This document shows, in pieces, positions 1-6,242 of a stretch of DNA of 7,025 bases; position 1 is the first letter of the stretch, and every line of letters starts with the position of its first letter. The stretch spans positions 1 to 7,025 of the forward strand of contig CAMLJY010000165.1 of NCBI GenBank assembly GCA_946480465.1. The letters are read 5' to 3'. The stretch is from an uncultured Burkholderiales bacterium (lineage in GTDB: Bacteria; Pseudomonadota; Gammaproteobacteria; Burkholderiales; Burkholderiaceae). Made by a program: the position numbers and the translations under genes. The notes below the pieces were generated by a model. It was not told the DNA's origin. It made no database searches and saw nothing but the letters and a program-made list of their open reading frames with translations.

Positions 1-53
1 CCGTCAAGATCAAGACGCGCGCGCTGAAGAAGCTGAAGGACGCGGCGCTCTAA
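1..53 (+). CDS. C-terminal end of an unidentified basic protein (partial)
   Basis: Only the last 16 codons and a TAA stop (51-53) are visible. The frame opens with the first complete codon at position 3. The tail reads VKIKTRALKKLKDAAL, with six Lys or Arg in 16 residues. Such an end would suit a small nucleic-acid-binding protein, for example an HU-like or histone-like protein, but the fragment is too short to assign a family and no domain can be seen. The reading frame is supported by the lysine-rich composition, since AAG codons are otherwise rare in this GC-rich window, and by the stop lying just before clearly non-coding DNA. A short inverted repeat follows the stop at 88-102 but has no T-tract. 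Confidence 0.5.
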   Translation, partial: VKIKTRALKKLKDAAL

Positions 54-354
54 TCAACGAAAAGAGCGTCCACCGCCATCCCGCCGCGGCCGCCTGACGG
101 CCCGGCCGGGGTGCGGCGGCGGCGGCGGCGCGGGTCTCGAGCCCCCGCGCCGCCCCCTCCTCCCCGCACCCCACCTTTCCCCCCCACCCGCCCTTCCCTC
201 GCCTCGCCCTTCGAGGCCCGAGCGCCTGTCGCCCACCCCTCCCCGCGCGCGCATCCCGGGGTTCGCGTGCATCCGTCACGCGATGCGCGGCCGCCTCGCC
301 GCCCACGCCTTCTCCCCGCTCAAGACGCCCGCGCCGGCTGCCGATCTCCGGTCG
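54..354. other. Non-coding, C-rich intergenic region
   Basis: About 300 bases with no convincing gene. It holds a 5-bp hairpin (88-92 with 98-102, loop CCTGA) without a T-run, a GCG triplet run of six units (113-130), and a strongly C-rich, purine-poor stretch on the plus strand from about 141 to 250. Frames that cross it encode low-complexity Pro/Arg/Ala sequence and look like chance readings. An ATG at 283 could extend the downstream gene by 24 residues, but that extension would precede an obvious signal peptide and has no ribosome binding site. I see no good -35/-10 pair for the downstream gene here. Confidence 0.6.
142..193 (-). repeat. G-quadruplex / i-motif-prone tract
   Basis: On the plus strand, C-runs lie at 142-146, 153-157, 162-165, 169-172, 179-185, 187-189 and 191-193. 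The minus strand therefore carries at least four runs of three or more G separated by loops of seven bases or fewer, which fits the usual G-quadruplex pattern. The plus strand could form an i-motif. Whether it folds in the cell, and whether it affects the downstream gene, is inference. Confidence 0.55.
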
Positions 355-1332
355 ATGCTCCGGATTCCGCTGCCCCGCCTCCCCCGCGCCCGCCGCCGTG
401 CGCTGCTGCTGTGCGCCATGCCGCTGCTCGGCGCCGCGCGCCCGGCCTGGAGCCTGCCGGGCTCGCAGGCCGCCCGTGACGTCGCCGATGCCACCCAGCT
501 GCTGGACACGCATTTCGGTGACGACGACAAGCTCGCCGCCGCCGAACGGCTGCTGCAGCGGGCCATCAAGCTGGAGCCTTCGAACGCGCGCGCCTGCCTG
601 CAGCTGGCACGCCTGGCCCTGGCCCGCCACGGTGGCGACGACGCCGCGGTTCGGCCCTGGCTGGTGCGTGCGCTGGCACTGGACCCCGACGAACCCAGGT
701 CCCACCTGCTGCAGGCCGACCTGCACGCGCTGAACGGCCGCCAGGCCGCCCGGCGTGCCGCGCTGGACCAGGCGCGCGCCCTGGTGCGCACGGCCGAGCC
801 CTGGCTCACCATCGGCTATGCCCGTTACCACGCCGATGCCGGCGACTGGACGCTGGCGCGCCAGCTCTACCTGCGCGTGGAGGCCGGCGGCCCCGGGCCC
901 AATCCGTCGACGCGGCAGGCCTACATCACGGCGCTGACGCGCCTGGCCCATTTCACCGCCATCAGCCGCGACCCCGAACGCCTGCGCGCACTGGCCGCGC
1001 AGGCCGCGCGCGAACGGCACCCGGACGATGCCTGGGTGCTCGGCAGCTTCGCCGCGCGCTTCGTCGCCGTGGGCCTGTTCACCGATGCGGTGGCCCATGC
1101 CCGTGCCGCGCTGCGGGTGATGGACTACACCGCTGCCCGGTTGACGCTGGCCGCGGGCCTCTACGGCCAGGCCGCCGCGCTGATCCGCGCGCAGGAGGCG
1201 CCCGCCGCGGCGCCGCTGATCGACGAGGCCCGCGCGCTGGGGCTGGACGGCCGCCGCGTGCTGGAGCGCCTGTCGCACGGCGGCGCGCCGGTGCAGGCGC
1301 TGATGCCGGTGCTGCGCGAGATCATCCCCTGA
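355..1332 (+). CDS. Exported TPR-like helical-repeat protein, function unknown
   Basis: A 325-residue protein that I do not recognise as a named family. The chosen ATG at 355 gives a clear signal peptide: a basic n-region (residues 3-15, rich in Arg), a hydrophobic core LLLCAMPLLGAA (17-28) and a likely signal peptidase I site after Ala-Trp-Ser (33). The ATG at 283 adds 24 unhelpful residues, and an ATG at 418 would remove the basic region. The cysteine at 20 does not fit a lipobox. The mature part is Ala/Leu/Arg-rich helix with TPR-like units. The clearest is at about 59-91, with the typical ending 'AIKLEPSNARACLQLA'. A second lies at about 97-128 ('ALALDPDEPRSHLLQADLHALNG') and weaker ones run through 160-270. 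Proteins like this usually act as periplasmic scaffolds, but no partner is shown here. No strong Shine-Dalgarno is seen. A hairpin follows the stop. Confidence 0.8.
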   Translation: MLRIPLPRLPRARRRALLLCAMPLLGAARPAWSLPGSQAARDVADATQLLDTHFGDDDKLAAAERLLQRAIKLEPSNARACLQLARLALARHGGDDAAVRPWLVRALALDPDEPRSHLLQADLHALNGRQAARRAALDQARALVRTAEPWLTIGYARYHADAGDWTLARQLYLRVEAGGPGPNPSTRQAYITALTRLAHFTAISRDPERLRALAAQAARERHPDDAWVLGSFAARFVAVGLFTDAVAHARAALRVMDYTAARLTLAAGLYGQAAALIRAQEAPAAAPLIDEARALGLDGRRVLERLSHGGAPVQALMPVLREIIP

Positions 1333-1335
1333 GAA

Positions 1336-1390
1336 GCGCCGAACGGATCCGGCGCGGCCGACCGGCCCCGCCGCGGCCGGACGCGTCTTT
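1336..1390 (+). terminator. Possible intrinsic terminator after the TPR-like gene
   Basis: Two inverted repeats lie just after the stop at 1332. The first is GCGCCG at 1336-1341 with CGGCGC at 1350-1355 (8-nt loop). The second is CCGGCC at 1362-1367 with GGCCGG at 1375-1380 (7-nt loop), followed at 1386-1390 by TCTTT. The stems are perfect but the T-tract is short and five bases away, so termination is plausible rather than certain. Confidence 0.35.
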
Positions 1391-1400
1391 CACGCACTAG

Positions 1401-1429
1401 CTGGCACGGCCCCGCGGCGCAGGTACGAT
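1401..1429 (+). promoter_or_regulatory. Sigma70-type promoter of the RibD-like gene
   Basis: CTGGCA at 1401-1406 matches the -35 consensus TTGACA at 4 of 6 bases. TACGAT at 1424-1429 matches the -10 consensus TATAAT at 4 of 6, including the conserved T-A and final T. The spacer is exactly 17 bp. Transcription would start about seven bases after the -10, which falls on or next to the ATG at 1436. The mRNA may therefore be leaderless, in line with the lack of a well-placed Shine-Dalgarno. Confidence 0.5.
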
Positions 1430-1435
1430 GGCCCG

Positions 1436-2326
1436 ATGCAAGACACGCCGCCGCCCGCACCGGGCTCCGTGGACGCGCTGTGGCCGCAGCTGCTGGCCAT
1501 CGCCCGCGGCCTGCCGCCCGCCGGCGATGCCGACGCCGCGCCGCGGCACGACGGCATGCACGGCTGGCAGCTGGGCGCCGGCTGGGACGGCGCCGCGCGC
1601 ACGCTGTTCGACCTCTTCAAGCCGCTGCTCGATGCGCCGCGCGGCGGCACCCGGCCCTGGGTGCTGGCGCAGCTGGGCCAGAGCCTGGACGGCTGCATCG
1701 CCACCCGCTCCGGCGAATCCGCCTTCGTCAGCGGTCCCGAGTGCCTGCAGCACCTGCACCGCCTGCGCGCACTGTCGGACGCCGTGATCGTCGGTGCCGG
1801 CACGGTGGTTGCCGACAACCCGCGGCTCACGACCCGACTGGTGCCGGGGCCCCACCCGACCCGGGTGCTGCTGGACCCGGCGCTGGGCCTGGCCGGCCAC
1901 GTCGACCGTGCGCAGGTCTTCACCGATGGATCAGCGCCCACGCTGTGGCTGTGCGACAGCCGCTGGGCCACGCGCGCCGAAGCGCTGGTGGGCGCCGCGC
2001 GCGTCATCGCCGTGCCGGGCCTGCGCCGCGACGACGGCACGCCGATGCTGGCGGCGGCCTGCGCGGCGCTGGCCGAACGCGGCTTCGCGCGGCTCTTCGT
2101 GGAAGGCGGCGGCATCACCGTGTCGCGCTTCCTGAGCCAGCGCCTGCTGGACCGCCTGCACCTGGGCGTGGCGCCGGTGCTGATCGGCGACGGCCGGCGC
2201 GGCCTGCACTTCGCCGGCGCGGCGCGCCTGGCCGATTGCGCGCGGCCGCGCTGCCGCGTCTACGCGATGGGCGCGGACCGGCTCTGGGACCTGGACCTGC
2301 GGGCGCCCGCCATGGCCGACCGCTGA
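1436..2326 (+). CDS. RibD C-terminal-domain reductase (RibD family, no deaminase domain)
   Basis: A 296-residue protein whose residues 75-290 form a RibD_C/dihydrofolate-reductase-like domain, the fold that reduces the ribosylamino-pyrimidine intermediate of riboflavin synthesis with NADPH. Visible family motifs are 'LGQSLDGCIAT' (80-90), 'SGPECLQHLHRLRALSDAVI' (99-118), the nucleotide-binding 'GAGTVVADNPRLT' (120-132) and 'LFVEGGGITVSRFL' (220-233). Bifunctional RibD carries an N-terminal zinc deaminase with HAE and PCxxC motifs. Here the first 74 residues have neither, so deaminase activity is not expected. The ATG at 1436 lies just after a promoter. The nearby PTPS-like, glycosyltransferase and methyltransferase genes suggest a secondary pyrimidine/pteridine pathway rather than housekeeping riboflavin synthesis (inference). 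It could alternatively be a general DHFR-like reductase with another substrate. The gene converges with the DUF3291 gene, 23 bp apart. Confidence 0.87.
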   Translation: MQDTPPPAPGSVDALWPQLLAIARGLPPAGDADAAPRHDGMHGWQLGAGWDGAARTLFDLFKPLLDAPRGGTRPWVLAQLGQSLDGCIATRSGESAFVSGPECLQHLHRLRALSDAVIVGAGTVVADNPRLTTRLVPGPHPTRVLLDPALGLAGHVDRAQVFTDGSAPTLWLCDSRWATRAEALVGAARVIAVPGLRRDDGTPMLAAACAALAERGFARLFVEGGGITVSRFLSQRLLDRLHLGVAPVLIGDGRRGLHFAGAARLADCARPRCRVYAMGADRLWDLDLRAPAMADR

Positions 2327-2349
2327 AGGCGCGCGCCGGCCGCGGGGCA

Positions 2350-2835
2350 TCACGCGCCGGCCGGCATGGCCATGGCCGCGTCTTCGGCGGTATAGCGGCG
2401 GTGGAACGCGAAGGCCTGCGGCGACGGCCCGTGGGCCTGCAGGTGCGCCAGCCGCCGCACGGCCTCGTCCACCGTCGGCAGCGTGCCCGCCGGGATCCAC
2501 CACAAGGCGTAGTGCGGGCGGCCCAGGCGCTCGAACCACGCGGCGCGCTGGCGGATCAGCTCGGCATGCACCGTGCGGTAGACGTACTGCTGCAGCGCCT
2601 CCACCGTGCGCCAGACCGACAGGTTGACCAGCACGCGGTCGTCCTCGAACACGCGCAGCGAGGTGGCATCGCCGCCGTCCGTCTGCAGCCGCCAGACGAA
2701 GCCGTCGCTGCCGTCGGCCAGCGCATTGATTTCGTCGAGCCGGGCGACGAAGCCGGCCAGTTGCGGATGGTCCAGCGGCGCCAGCAGCTGCGCGACGTTG
2801 ACCTGGGCGAGGTGGAAGCGTTCGGTGTCGTTCAT
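2350..2835 (-). CDS. DUF3291 domain protein
   Basis: A 161-residue cytoplasmic protein of the DUF3291 family (PF11695), which I recall as part of the dimeric alpha/beta-barrel group related to antibiotic-biosynthesis monooxygenases. Its biochemical role is unknown. Family features, in order, are 'FHLAQVNVAQLLAPLDHPQL' near the start (7-26), 'FVARLDEINALADGSDGFVW' (29-48), 'LVNLSVWRTVEALQQYVYRT' (69-88), and 'RAAWFERLGRPHYALWWIPA' (97-116) followed by a 'PTVDEA' segment. It is full length for the family. The ATG at 2835 begins MNDTERFHLAQ directly before the conserved start; longer readings run antisense through the AraC gene. No strong ribosome binding site is seen. It diverges from the AraC-type gene across 63 bp, so that regulator is its natural candidate controller (inference). 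Confidence 0.85.
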   Translation of the reverse strand: MNDTERFHLAQVNVAQLLAPLDHPQLAGFVARLDEINALADGSDGFVWRLQTDGGDATSLRVFEDDRVLVNLSVWRTVEALQQYVYRTVHAELIRQRAAWFERLGRPHYALWWIPAGTLPTVDEAVRRLAHLQAHGPSPQAFAFHRRYTAEDAAMAMPAGA

Positions 2836-2870
2836 GCCGCGCAGGCTAGGACGCCGCGCCCGCCGAGTCT

Positions 2871-2885
2871 TGTACGCGCGTGACA
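2871..2885. promoter_or_regulatory. Candidate operator in the divergent DUF3291/araC gap
   Basis: The 63-bp gap (2836-2898) holds the 8-bp palindrome ACGCGCGT at 2874-2881, flanked by TGT on the left and, after one G, ACA on the right. The result is an imperfect dyad at 2871-2885. A CATCAT at 2884-2889 could be the -10 of the regulator gene, though no matching -35 is obvious. A dyad between divergent genes is a common place for regulator binding, but AraC proteins often bind direct repeats, so this is weak. Confidence 0.25.
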
Positions 2886-2898
2886 TCATCGCCGCCGC

Positions 2899-3732
2899 AT
2901 GTCCTCCACCCCCGGCTCCCGCATCCACGCGCTCGCCCTGCCCGGCGGCATGGCCGAGCTGTTCATCGCCCGCGAACCCGACCGCCGCTTCGCCGTGCAC
3001 TGGCACGAGGCCTGGAGCGTCGGCACCATCGAGGCCGGCTGCTGCGGCTTCGTCTGCGAGGGCCGCCGCCACCTGGCCGAGCCGGGTGACCTGATCGTGA
3101 TGGCGCCGGGCAGCGTGCATGCCGCGGGTGTCAGCGCCGATCGTTTCGCGATGACCATGCTCTACCTGCCGCCCGCCTGGGTGGCCCAGGCCTGCGGCTG
3201 GCCCCCGGGCCAGCGCCCGGCCGCCATGCACACGGTGCGGCGCGACGCGGCGCTGGGCGCGGCCCTGGCCGCTGCCGCGCAGGCGGGCGACGCACAGGCG
3301 CTGGCCCGGCACGCGGTGCAGGTGCTGCAGGGCGCGGCCGCCGGCGCGCTGCAGCCCGAGCCCGCCGCCACCTCGCGCGATGCACGCGTGCAGGCCCTGG
3401 CCGAGGCGCTGGCCGCCACCGACGCCGAGCGGCTGGACGTCACCGCGCTGGCCCGGCGCCTGGGCCTGTCGCGCGAGCACCTGCACCGCCTGTTCCGCGG
3501 CGTGGTCGGCCTCACGCCGGGCGAGTACTCGCGCTGCGCCCGCATGCATGCCGCCAAGCGCCTGCTGCGTGAGGGCGTGTCGCTGGCCGAGGCCGCGCAG
3601 GCCAGCGGCTTCACCGACCAGGCCCATTTCTCGCGCTGGTTCCGCCGCATCTTCGGCGTGACGCCGACCATGCATGCCGGGGCCGCGCCGGGCGCGGACC
3701 GGCCGGACACCGGCAACTTCACCTGCCGCTAG
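2899..3732 (+). CDS. AraC-family transcriptional regulator
   Basis: A 277-residue DNA-binding regulator. Residues about 15-90 are an AraC-type cupin sensor domain, seen in 'FAVHWHEAWSVGTIEAGCCG' (31-50) and 'HLAEPGDLIVMAPGSVHAAG' (58-77). Residues about 160-260 are the double helix-turn-helix. The first helix-turn-helix is 'LDVTALARRLGLSREHLHRL' (179-198). The second is 'SLAEAAQASGFTDQAHFSRW' (228-247), followed by the family signature 'FRRIFGVTPT' (248-257). The ligand cannot be read from the sequence. The ATG at 2899 gives a full-length sensor domain; no Shine-Dalgarno precedes it and the transcript may have a very short leader. Its likely target is the divergent DUF3291 gene and possibly itself. 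Control of the minus-strand operon is possible but that operon's promoter lies outside the window. The gene ends 75 bp from the converging methyltransferase gene. Confidence 0.9.
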   Translation: MSSTPGSRIHALALPGGMAELFIAREPDRRFAVHWHEAWSVGTIEAGCCGFVCEGRRHLAEPGDLIVMAPGSVHAAGVSADRFAMTMLYLPPAWVAQACGWPPGQRPAAMHTVRRDAALGAALAAAAQAGDAQALARHAVQVLQGAAAGALQPEPAATSRDARVQALAEALAATDAERLDVTALARRLGLSREHLHRLFRGVVGLTPGEYSRCARMHAAKRLLREGVSLAEAAQASGFTDQAHFSRWFRRIFGVTPTMHAGAAPGADRPDTGNFTCR

Positions 3733-3762
3733 CGGCCCGCCGCGGCGCACTGCGCCTGGCGT

Positions 3763-3802
3763 GCTTGCCGCGGGGCAGGCCGCGAGGAAGGCCGCGTCTT
3801 TT
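3763..3802 (+). terminator. Possible terminator between convergent genes
   Basis: In the 75-bp gap after the AraC-type gene, GCTTGCC at 3763-3769 pairs with GGCAGGC at 3774-3780 (one G-T wobble) around a GCGG tetraloop. TCTTTT follows at 3797-3802, but 16 bases separate stem and T-run, so it is not a classical terminator. A similar stem forms on the other strand and might slow transcription leaving the methyltransferase gene. Confidence 0.3.
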
Positions 3803-3807
3803 GTCCG

Positions 3808-4689
3808 TCATTGGCGCGGTCCGGCGGCGAGGTCGACGTGGCCGATCACGAGCCGCGTCCGCCCGCACAGCGCGCTGCGGCGCCGCTGCCATGCCTGCAC
3901 CTCGGCGCGCTGCGCCGGGGCCTGCTCGATCGCCGCCGCCGCGCTGCCGTCGACCAGGGCCTGCAGCAGCGCCGGCGCACGGGCGCCGTCGATGCGCCAG
4001 TCCGAGCGCCCGCTGCAGGTGCGCCAGCCGCGCGCGGCCAGATGCGCTTCGGCCCAGGCTGCCGCGCTGGCGCCCAGTGCGGGCCCGAAGCCCTTGTCGC
4101 GCCGCTGGTGGGCGGCGAACGCGGCCTGCACCACCTCGTCCGCCGCATCGGCCGGATCCCAGGCGATGCGGCCATCGACGCTGAGCGTGAACAGCAGCGT
4201 CGCGCGGGCGGCTTCGGCACGGTCGACCAGCTCGGCCAGCCACGCGGCGGACACCAGGTCCAGCAGGGCGGACGCGGTCACCAGGCCGCCACGCGGCAGC
4301 GGCAGCGCGCCGAGGCCGCCGGCCAGGTCCAGCGCCTGCCGCGTCACCGTCGCGTCGAAGCCGGGGCCGGCGAGGCGCAGGGGCGCGTCGAGCCCCTCGC
4401 CCTGCGCGGCGATGCGGTAGCCCAGCGGCTGCCCCCAGGCCCCCAGCGCGGCAGGCACGGCCGCGAGCAGCGCGGCGTCGACGTCCACCAGCCGCCACTG
4501 CTGGCCCGGGCCCAGCCGCGGCGCCAGCGCGCGCAGGTTGGCGCCGGTGCCGCAGGCCAGGTCGACCACCTGCCGCGCCGCGCCGCCACCCGCGGCGCAG
4601 GCGAATGCGGCCACCGCCTCGGCCTCGGTCCGCGCGGCGGCATCGAAGGGCTCGCGCAGGGCCAGCCAGTCGGCGCTGAAGCCGCTCAC
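3808..4689 (-). CDS. Class I SAM-dependent methyltransferase
   Basis: A 293-residue cytoplasmic methyltransferase. The glycine-rich SAM-binding motif I is 'VVDLACGTGANLRAL' at 41-55, and the acidic residues in 'WRLVDVDAALL' (65-75) are placed to hold the SAM ribose. A methyltransferase-like segment 'GGLVTASALLDLVSAAWLAEL' follows at mid-protein. The acceptor substrate cannot be read from the sequence. The start is GTG at 4689: its last two bases are shared with the TGA stop of the upstream glycosyltransferase gene in the sequence GTGA, which indicates translational coupling. A G-rich stretch just upstream (about 4694-4699 on the minus strand) could act as ribosome binding site. Longer in-frame readings run through the glycosyltransferase gene and are rejected. 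It is the last gene of the visible operon and probably methylates the product of the same pathway (inference). Confidence 0.85.
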   Translation of the reverse strand: MSGFSADWLALREPFDAAARTEAEAVAAFACAAGGGAARQVVDLACGTGANLRALAPRLGPGQQWRLVDVDAALLAAVPAALGAWGQPLGYRIAAQGEGLDAPLRLAGPGFDATVTRQALDLAGGLGALPLPRGGLVTASALLDLVSAAWLAELVDRAEAARATLLFTLSVDGRIAWDPADAADEVVQAAFAAHQRRDKGFGPALGASAAAWAEAHLAARGWRTCSGRSDWRIDGARAPALLQALVDGSAAAAIEQAPAQRAEVQAWQRRRSALCGRTRLVIGHVDLAAGPRQ

Positions 4690-5840
4690 CGGACCACCCC
4701 GTCCCGCACGCCGTCCGACACCGCCTCCCATACCCCCTCCCGCACGCCGGCCAGCACCGCGGCAAACGCCGCCACCGACTGCGGCCAGGTCGGCAGGCCG
4801 GCCGCCGCGGCCCGCGCGCCGGCAGCCAGGCGCCGGCGCAAGGCCGGATCGTCGAGCAACGCCGCCAGCGCCCGGCGCAGCGCGGCCCGGTCGCCCGGTG
4901 GCACCAGCAGCCCGGCGCCGGGCGGCACCAGGTCCGGCACCGCACCCGCGGTGGTGCTGACCACCGGCAGGCCGTGCGCCAGCGCCTCGGCCAGCGCCAT
5001 GCCATAACCCTCGTGTGACGTGGCCAGCACCGCGGCATCGGCATGGCGGTACAGCGCCTGCAGCTCGGCATCGCCCAGCTCGCCGTGCAACCGCACGCGC
5101 GCGGCAAGGCCCTGGGCCTCGACGAGGCGGCGCAGGGCCGTGGCGGTGGCCGCGTCGCGCGTGGTGCTGCCGGCGCAATGCAGCGTCCACGGCCGCTCGC
5201 GCAGGCCGGCCAGCGCCTCGACCAGCAGCGCATGGCCCTTGCGCGGCGTCAGCGTGGCCACGCACAGCAGCTGCGGCGGGGCATCCGCGGCGGCTTCCGC
5301 CGTGTGCCCGGCGTCGGCCATCAACGCCGCCGCGGGCACCGTCGGCAGCACCGGCGCCGTGCCCGGCGGCACCACGTGCACCCGGCCGGCCGGCACGCCA
5401 TAGGCCGCCAGGCCGCGCGCCGTGGCGCGGCTGGTCACCACCACCGCCCGCGCGCAGGCCAGCGCGCGCCGCTCGCTGCCGGCGAGCGCCTGCTGCTGTG
5501 CAAGCGACAGGCCCGTCTCCAGCGCCAGCGGGTGGTGGACCAGCGCCACCCAGCGCAGGCGCCCGGCATGGCGCTCGGCCAGTTCCGGCAGCGCGCCGAA
5601 GGCCAGGCCGTCGACCACCACGACGCCGCCATCGGCCAGCGCCTCCACCTGGCGCGCGACGGCGGCGCGCGCGGCCTCGTCCGGCCACGGGAAGGCATCC
5701 GGCAGCGGCGGCTGGTCGACCACCCAGCCCGCCTCGCGCAGGCCGGCGACGATGGCGCGGTCGTAGCCGTAACCGCCGGTGCGCTGCGCCGGATCGCCCG
5801 GCAGCAGGAACGCGATGCGTCGACCGGCCTCGTCAGCCAT
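4686..5840 (-). CDS. GT4-family glycosyltransferase (GT-B fold)
   Basis: A 384-residue cytoplasmic glycosyltransferase of the GT4 type, which moves a sugar from a nucleotide donor with retention of configuration. The N-terminal half has the acceptor-side glycine loop '[14 protein letters not shown]' (21-34). The donor half contains '[20 protein letters not shown]' (191-210), with Arg200 and Lys201 where phosphate-binding residues sit, and the hallmark E-x7-E in '[20 protein letters not shown]' (Glu277 and Glu285). Sugar and acceptor are unknown. The ATG at 5840 overlaps the end of the PTPS-like gene by 8 nt (ATGGCTGA), and GAAGG lies eight bases upstream as ribosome binding site. An alternative longer start would be buried in the PTPS-like gene. 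The C-terminus ends in an odd repetitive tail, '[20 protein letters not shown]' (365-384). The context suggests that it glycosylates a pterin-like or pyrimidine-like small molecule (inference). Confidence 0.87.
   Translation of the reverse strand: MADEAGRRIAFLLPGDPAQRTGGYGYDRAIVAGLREAGWVVDQPPLPDAFPWPDEAARAAVARQVEALADGGVVVVDGLAFGALPELAERHAGRLRWVALVHHPLALETGLSLAQQQALAGSERRALACARAVVVTSRATARGLAAYGVPAGRVHVVPPGTAPVLPTVPAAALMADAGHTAEAAADAPPQLLCVATLTPRKGHALLVEALAGLRERPWTLHCAGSTTRDAATATALRRLVEAQGLAARVRLHGELGDAELQALYRHADAAVLATSHEGYGMALAEALAHGLPVVSTTAGAVPDLVPPGAGLLVPPGDRAALRRALAALLDDPALRRRLAAGARAAAAGLPTWPQSVAAFAAVLAGVREGVWEAVSDGVRDGVVR
4702..4749. repeat. 12-bp direct repeat in the 3' end of the glycosyltransferase gene
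   Basis: TCCCGCACGCCG occurs at 4702-4713 and again at 4738-4749, exactly 36 bp (12 codons) apart and thus in frame. It encodes the repeated GVR(D/E)GV pattern in the protein's C-terminal tail, which suggests an internal duplication. Confidence 0.6.
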
Positions 5841-6237
5841 CCAGCCGGCCTTCGTAGGCCGCCCAGGCCACGTGCGATTCATGCAGCGTGAGCCTGGCGC
5901 TGTCCAGCCCCGCGGCATCGGGGCCCAGCGCGCCGGCGCGCACGCGCGCCGCCACGCGGTCGAAGACCACGCGGGCCAGGAACTCGGTGGTGGTGTTGCG
6001 GCCGTGGAACTCGGGCAGCTCGTCGAGGTTGCGGAAATTCAGCTCGGCCAGCACGCCGCGCAGCAGCTCGGTGGCGCGGCCGATGTCGACCACCAGGTCC
6101 TCGTGGTCCAGCGCGGTGCGGCGCAGCTCCAGGTCGACGACGTAGGTGGCGCCGTGCAGGCGCTGCGCGGGACCGAAGGTCTCGCCCCGGAAGCTGTGGG
6201 CGATCATGAAATGGTCGCGGACGGTGACGCTGTACAT
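5833..6237 (-). CDS. Divergent 6-pyruvoyltetrahydropterin synthase / QueD-family protein
   Basis: A 134-residue T-fold protein of the PTPS/6-carboxytetrahydropterin synthase family, full length for bacterial members. The fold is shown by '[10 protein letters not shown]' (9-18), '[15 protein letters not shown]' (26-40), '[12 protein letters not shown]' (48-59), '[19 protein letters not shown]' (70-88) and '[15 protein letters not shown]' (116-130). Canonical QueD converts dihydroneopterin triphosphate to 6-carboxytetrahydropterin using a zinc held by three His, a catalytic Cys and an Asp-His pair. Here His14, His28 and Glu120 remain, but the Cys position is Ala24, the third zinc ligand is Ala30 (LHGAT for LHGHx), and the Asp-His pair reads Asn67-Phe68. 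A standard QueD reaction is therefore doubtful. It may do a different pteridine reaction or bind without catalysis. The start lies 5 nt after the dehydrogenase stop, and the end overlaps the glycosyltransferase gene by 8 nt. Confidence 0.85.
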   Translation of the reverse strand: MYSVTVRDHFMIAHSFRGETFGPAQRLHGATYVVDLELRRTALDHEDLVVDIGRATELLRGVLAELNFRNLDELPEFHGRNTTTEFLARVVFDRVAARVRAGALGPDAAGLDSARLTLHESHVAWAAYEGRLDG

Positions 6238-6242
6238 CGGTG

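Noticed and set aside
101..110. Perfect 10-bp palindrome CCCGGCCGGG
   Set aside because: It has no loop space for a hairpin and such GC palindromes are expected by chance in DNA of this composition.
283..354. Upstream ATG at 283 as start of the TPR-like gene
   Set aside because: It would bury the signal peptide behind 24 unrelated residues and has no ribosome binding site.
10..1278. Long minus-strand open frame of 422 codons
   Set aside because: It is antisense to the TPR-like gene and the C-rich gap, with low-complexity Gly/Arg/Gln/Ala sequence and no recognisable domain. GC-rich codon bias produces such frames.
2335..2365. Hairpin GCCGGCC/GGCCGGC between the converging RibD-like and DUF3291 genes, considered as a terminator
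   Set aside because: The loop is 17 nt, the right arm lies inside the DUF3291 coding sequence, and no T-tract follows on either strand.
1480..2883. Plus-strand open frame of 467 codons overlapping the RibD-like and DUF3291 genes
   Set aside because: Composition is Arg/Ala/Pro repeat-like, and it overlaps two genes with clear family motifs in other frames.
3811..5007. Plus-strand open frame of 398 codons opposite the methyltransferase and glycosyltransferase genes
   Set aside because: It is antisense to well-supported genes and shows no domain; it is a third-position GC shadow.
3719..5233. Minus-strand open frame of 504 codons in a second frame through the methyltransferase and glycosyltransferase genes
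   Set aside because: Arg/Ala/Gly-rich and without motifs, whereas the other frames carry the SAM-binding motif and the E-x7-E motif.
5043..5891. Plus-strand open frame of 282 codons opposite the glycosyltransferase gene
   Set aside because: Rich in Gln/Arg/His/Ala with no motif; antisense shadow of the GT4 gene.
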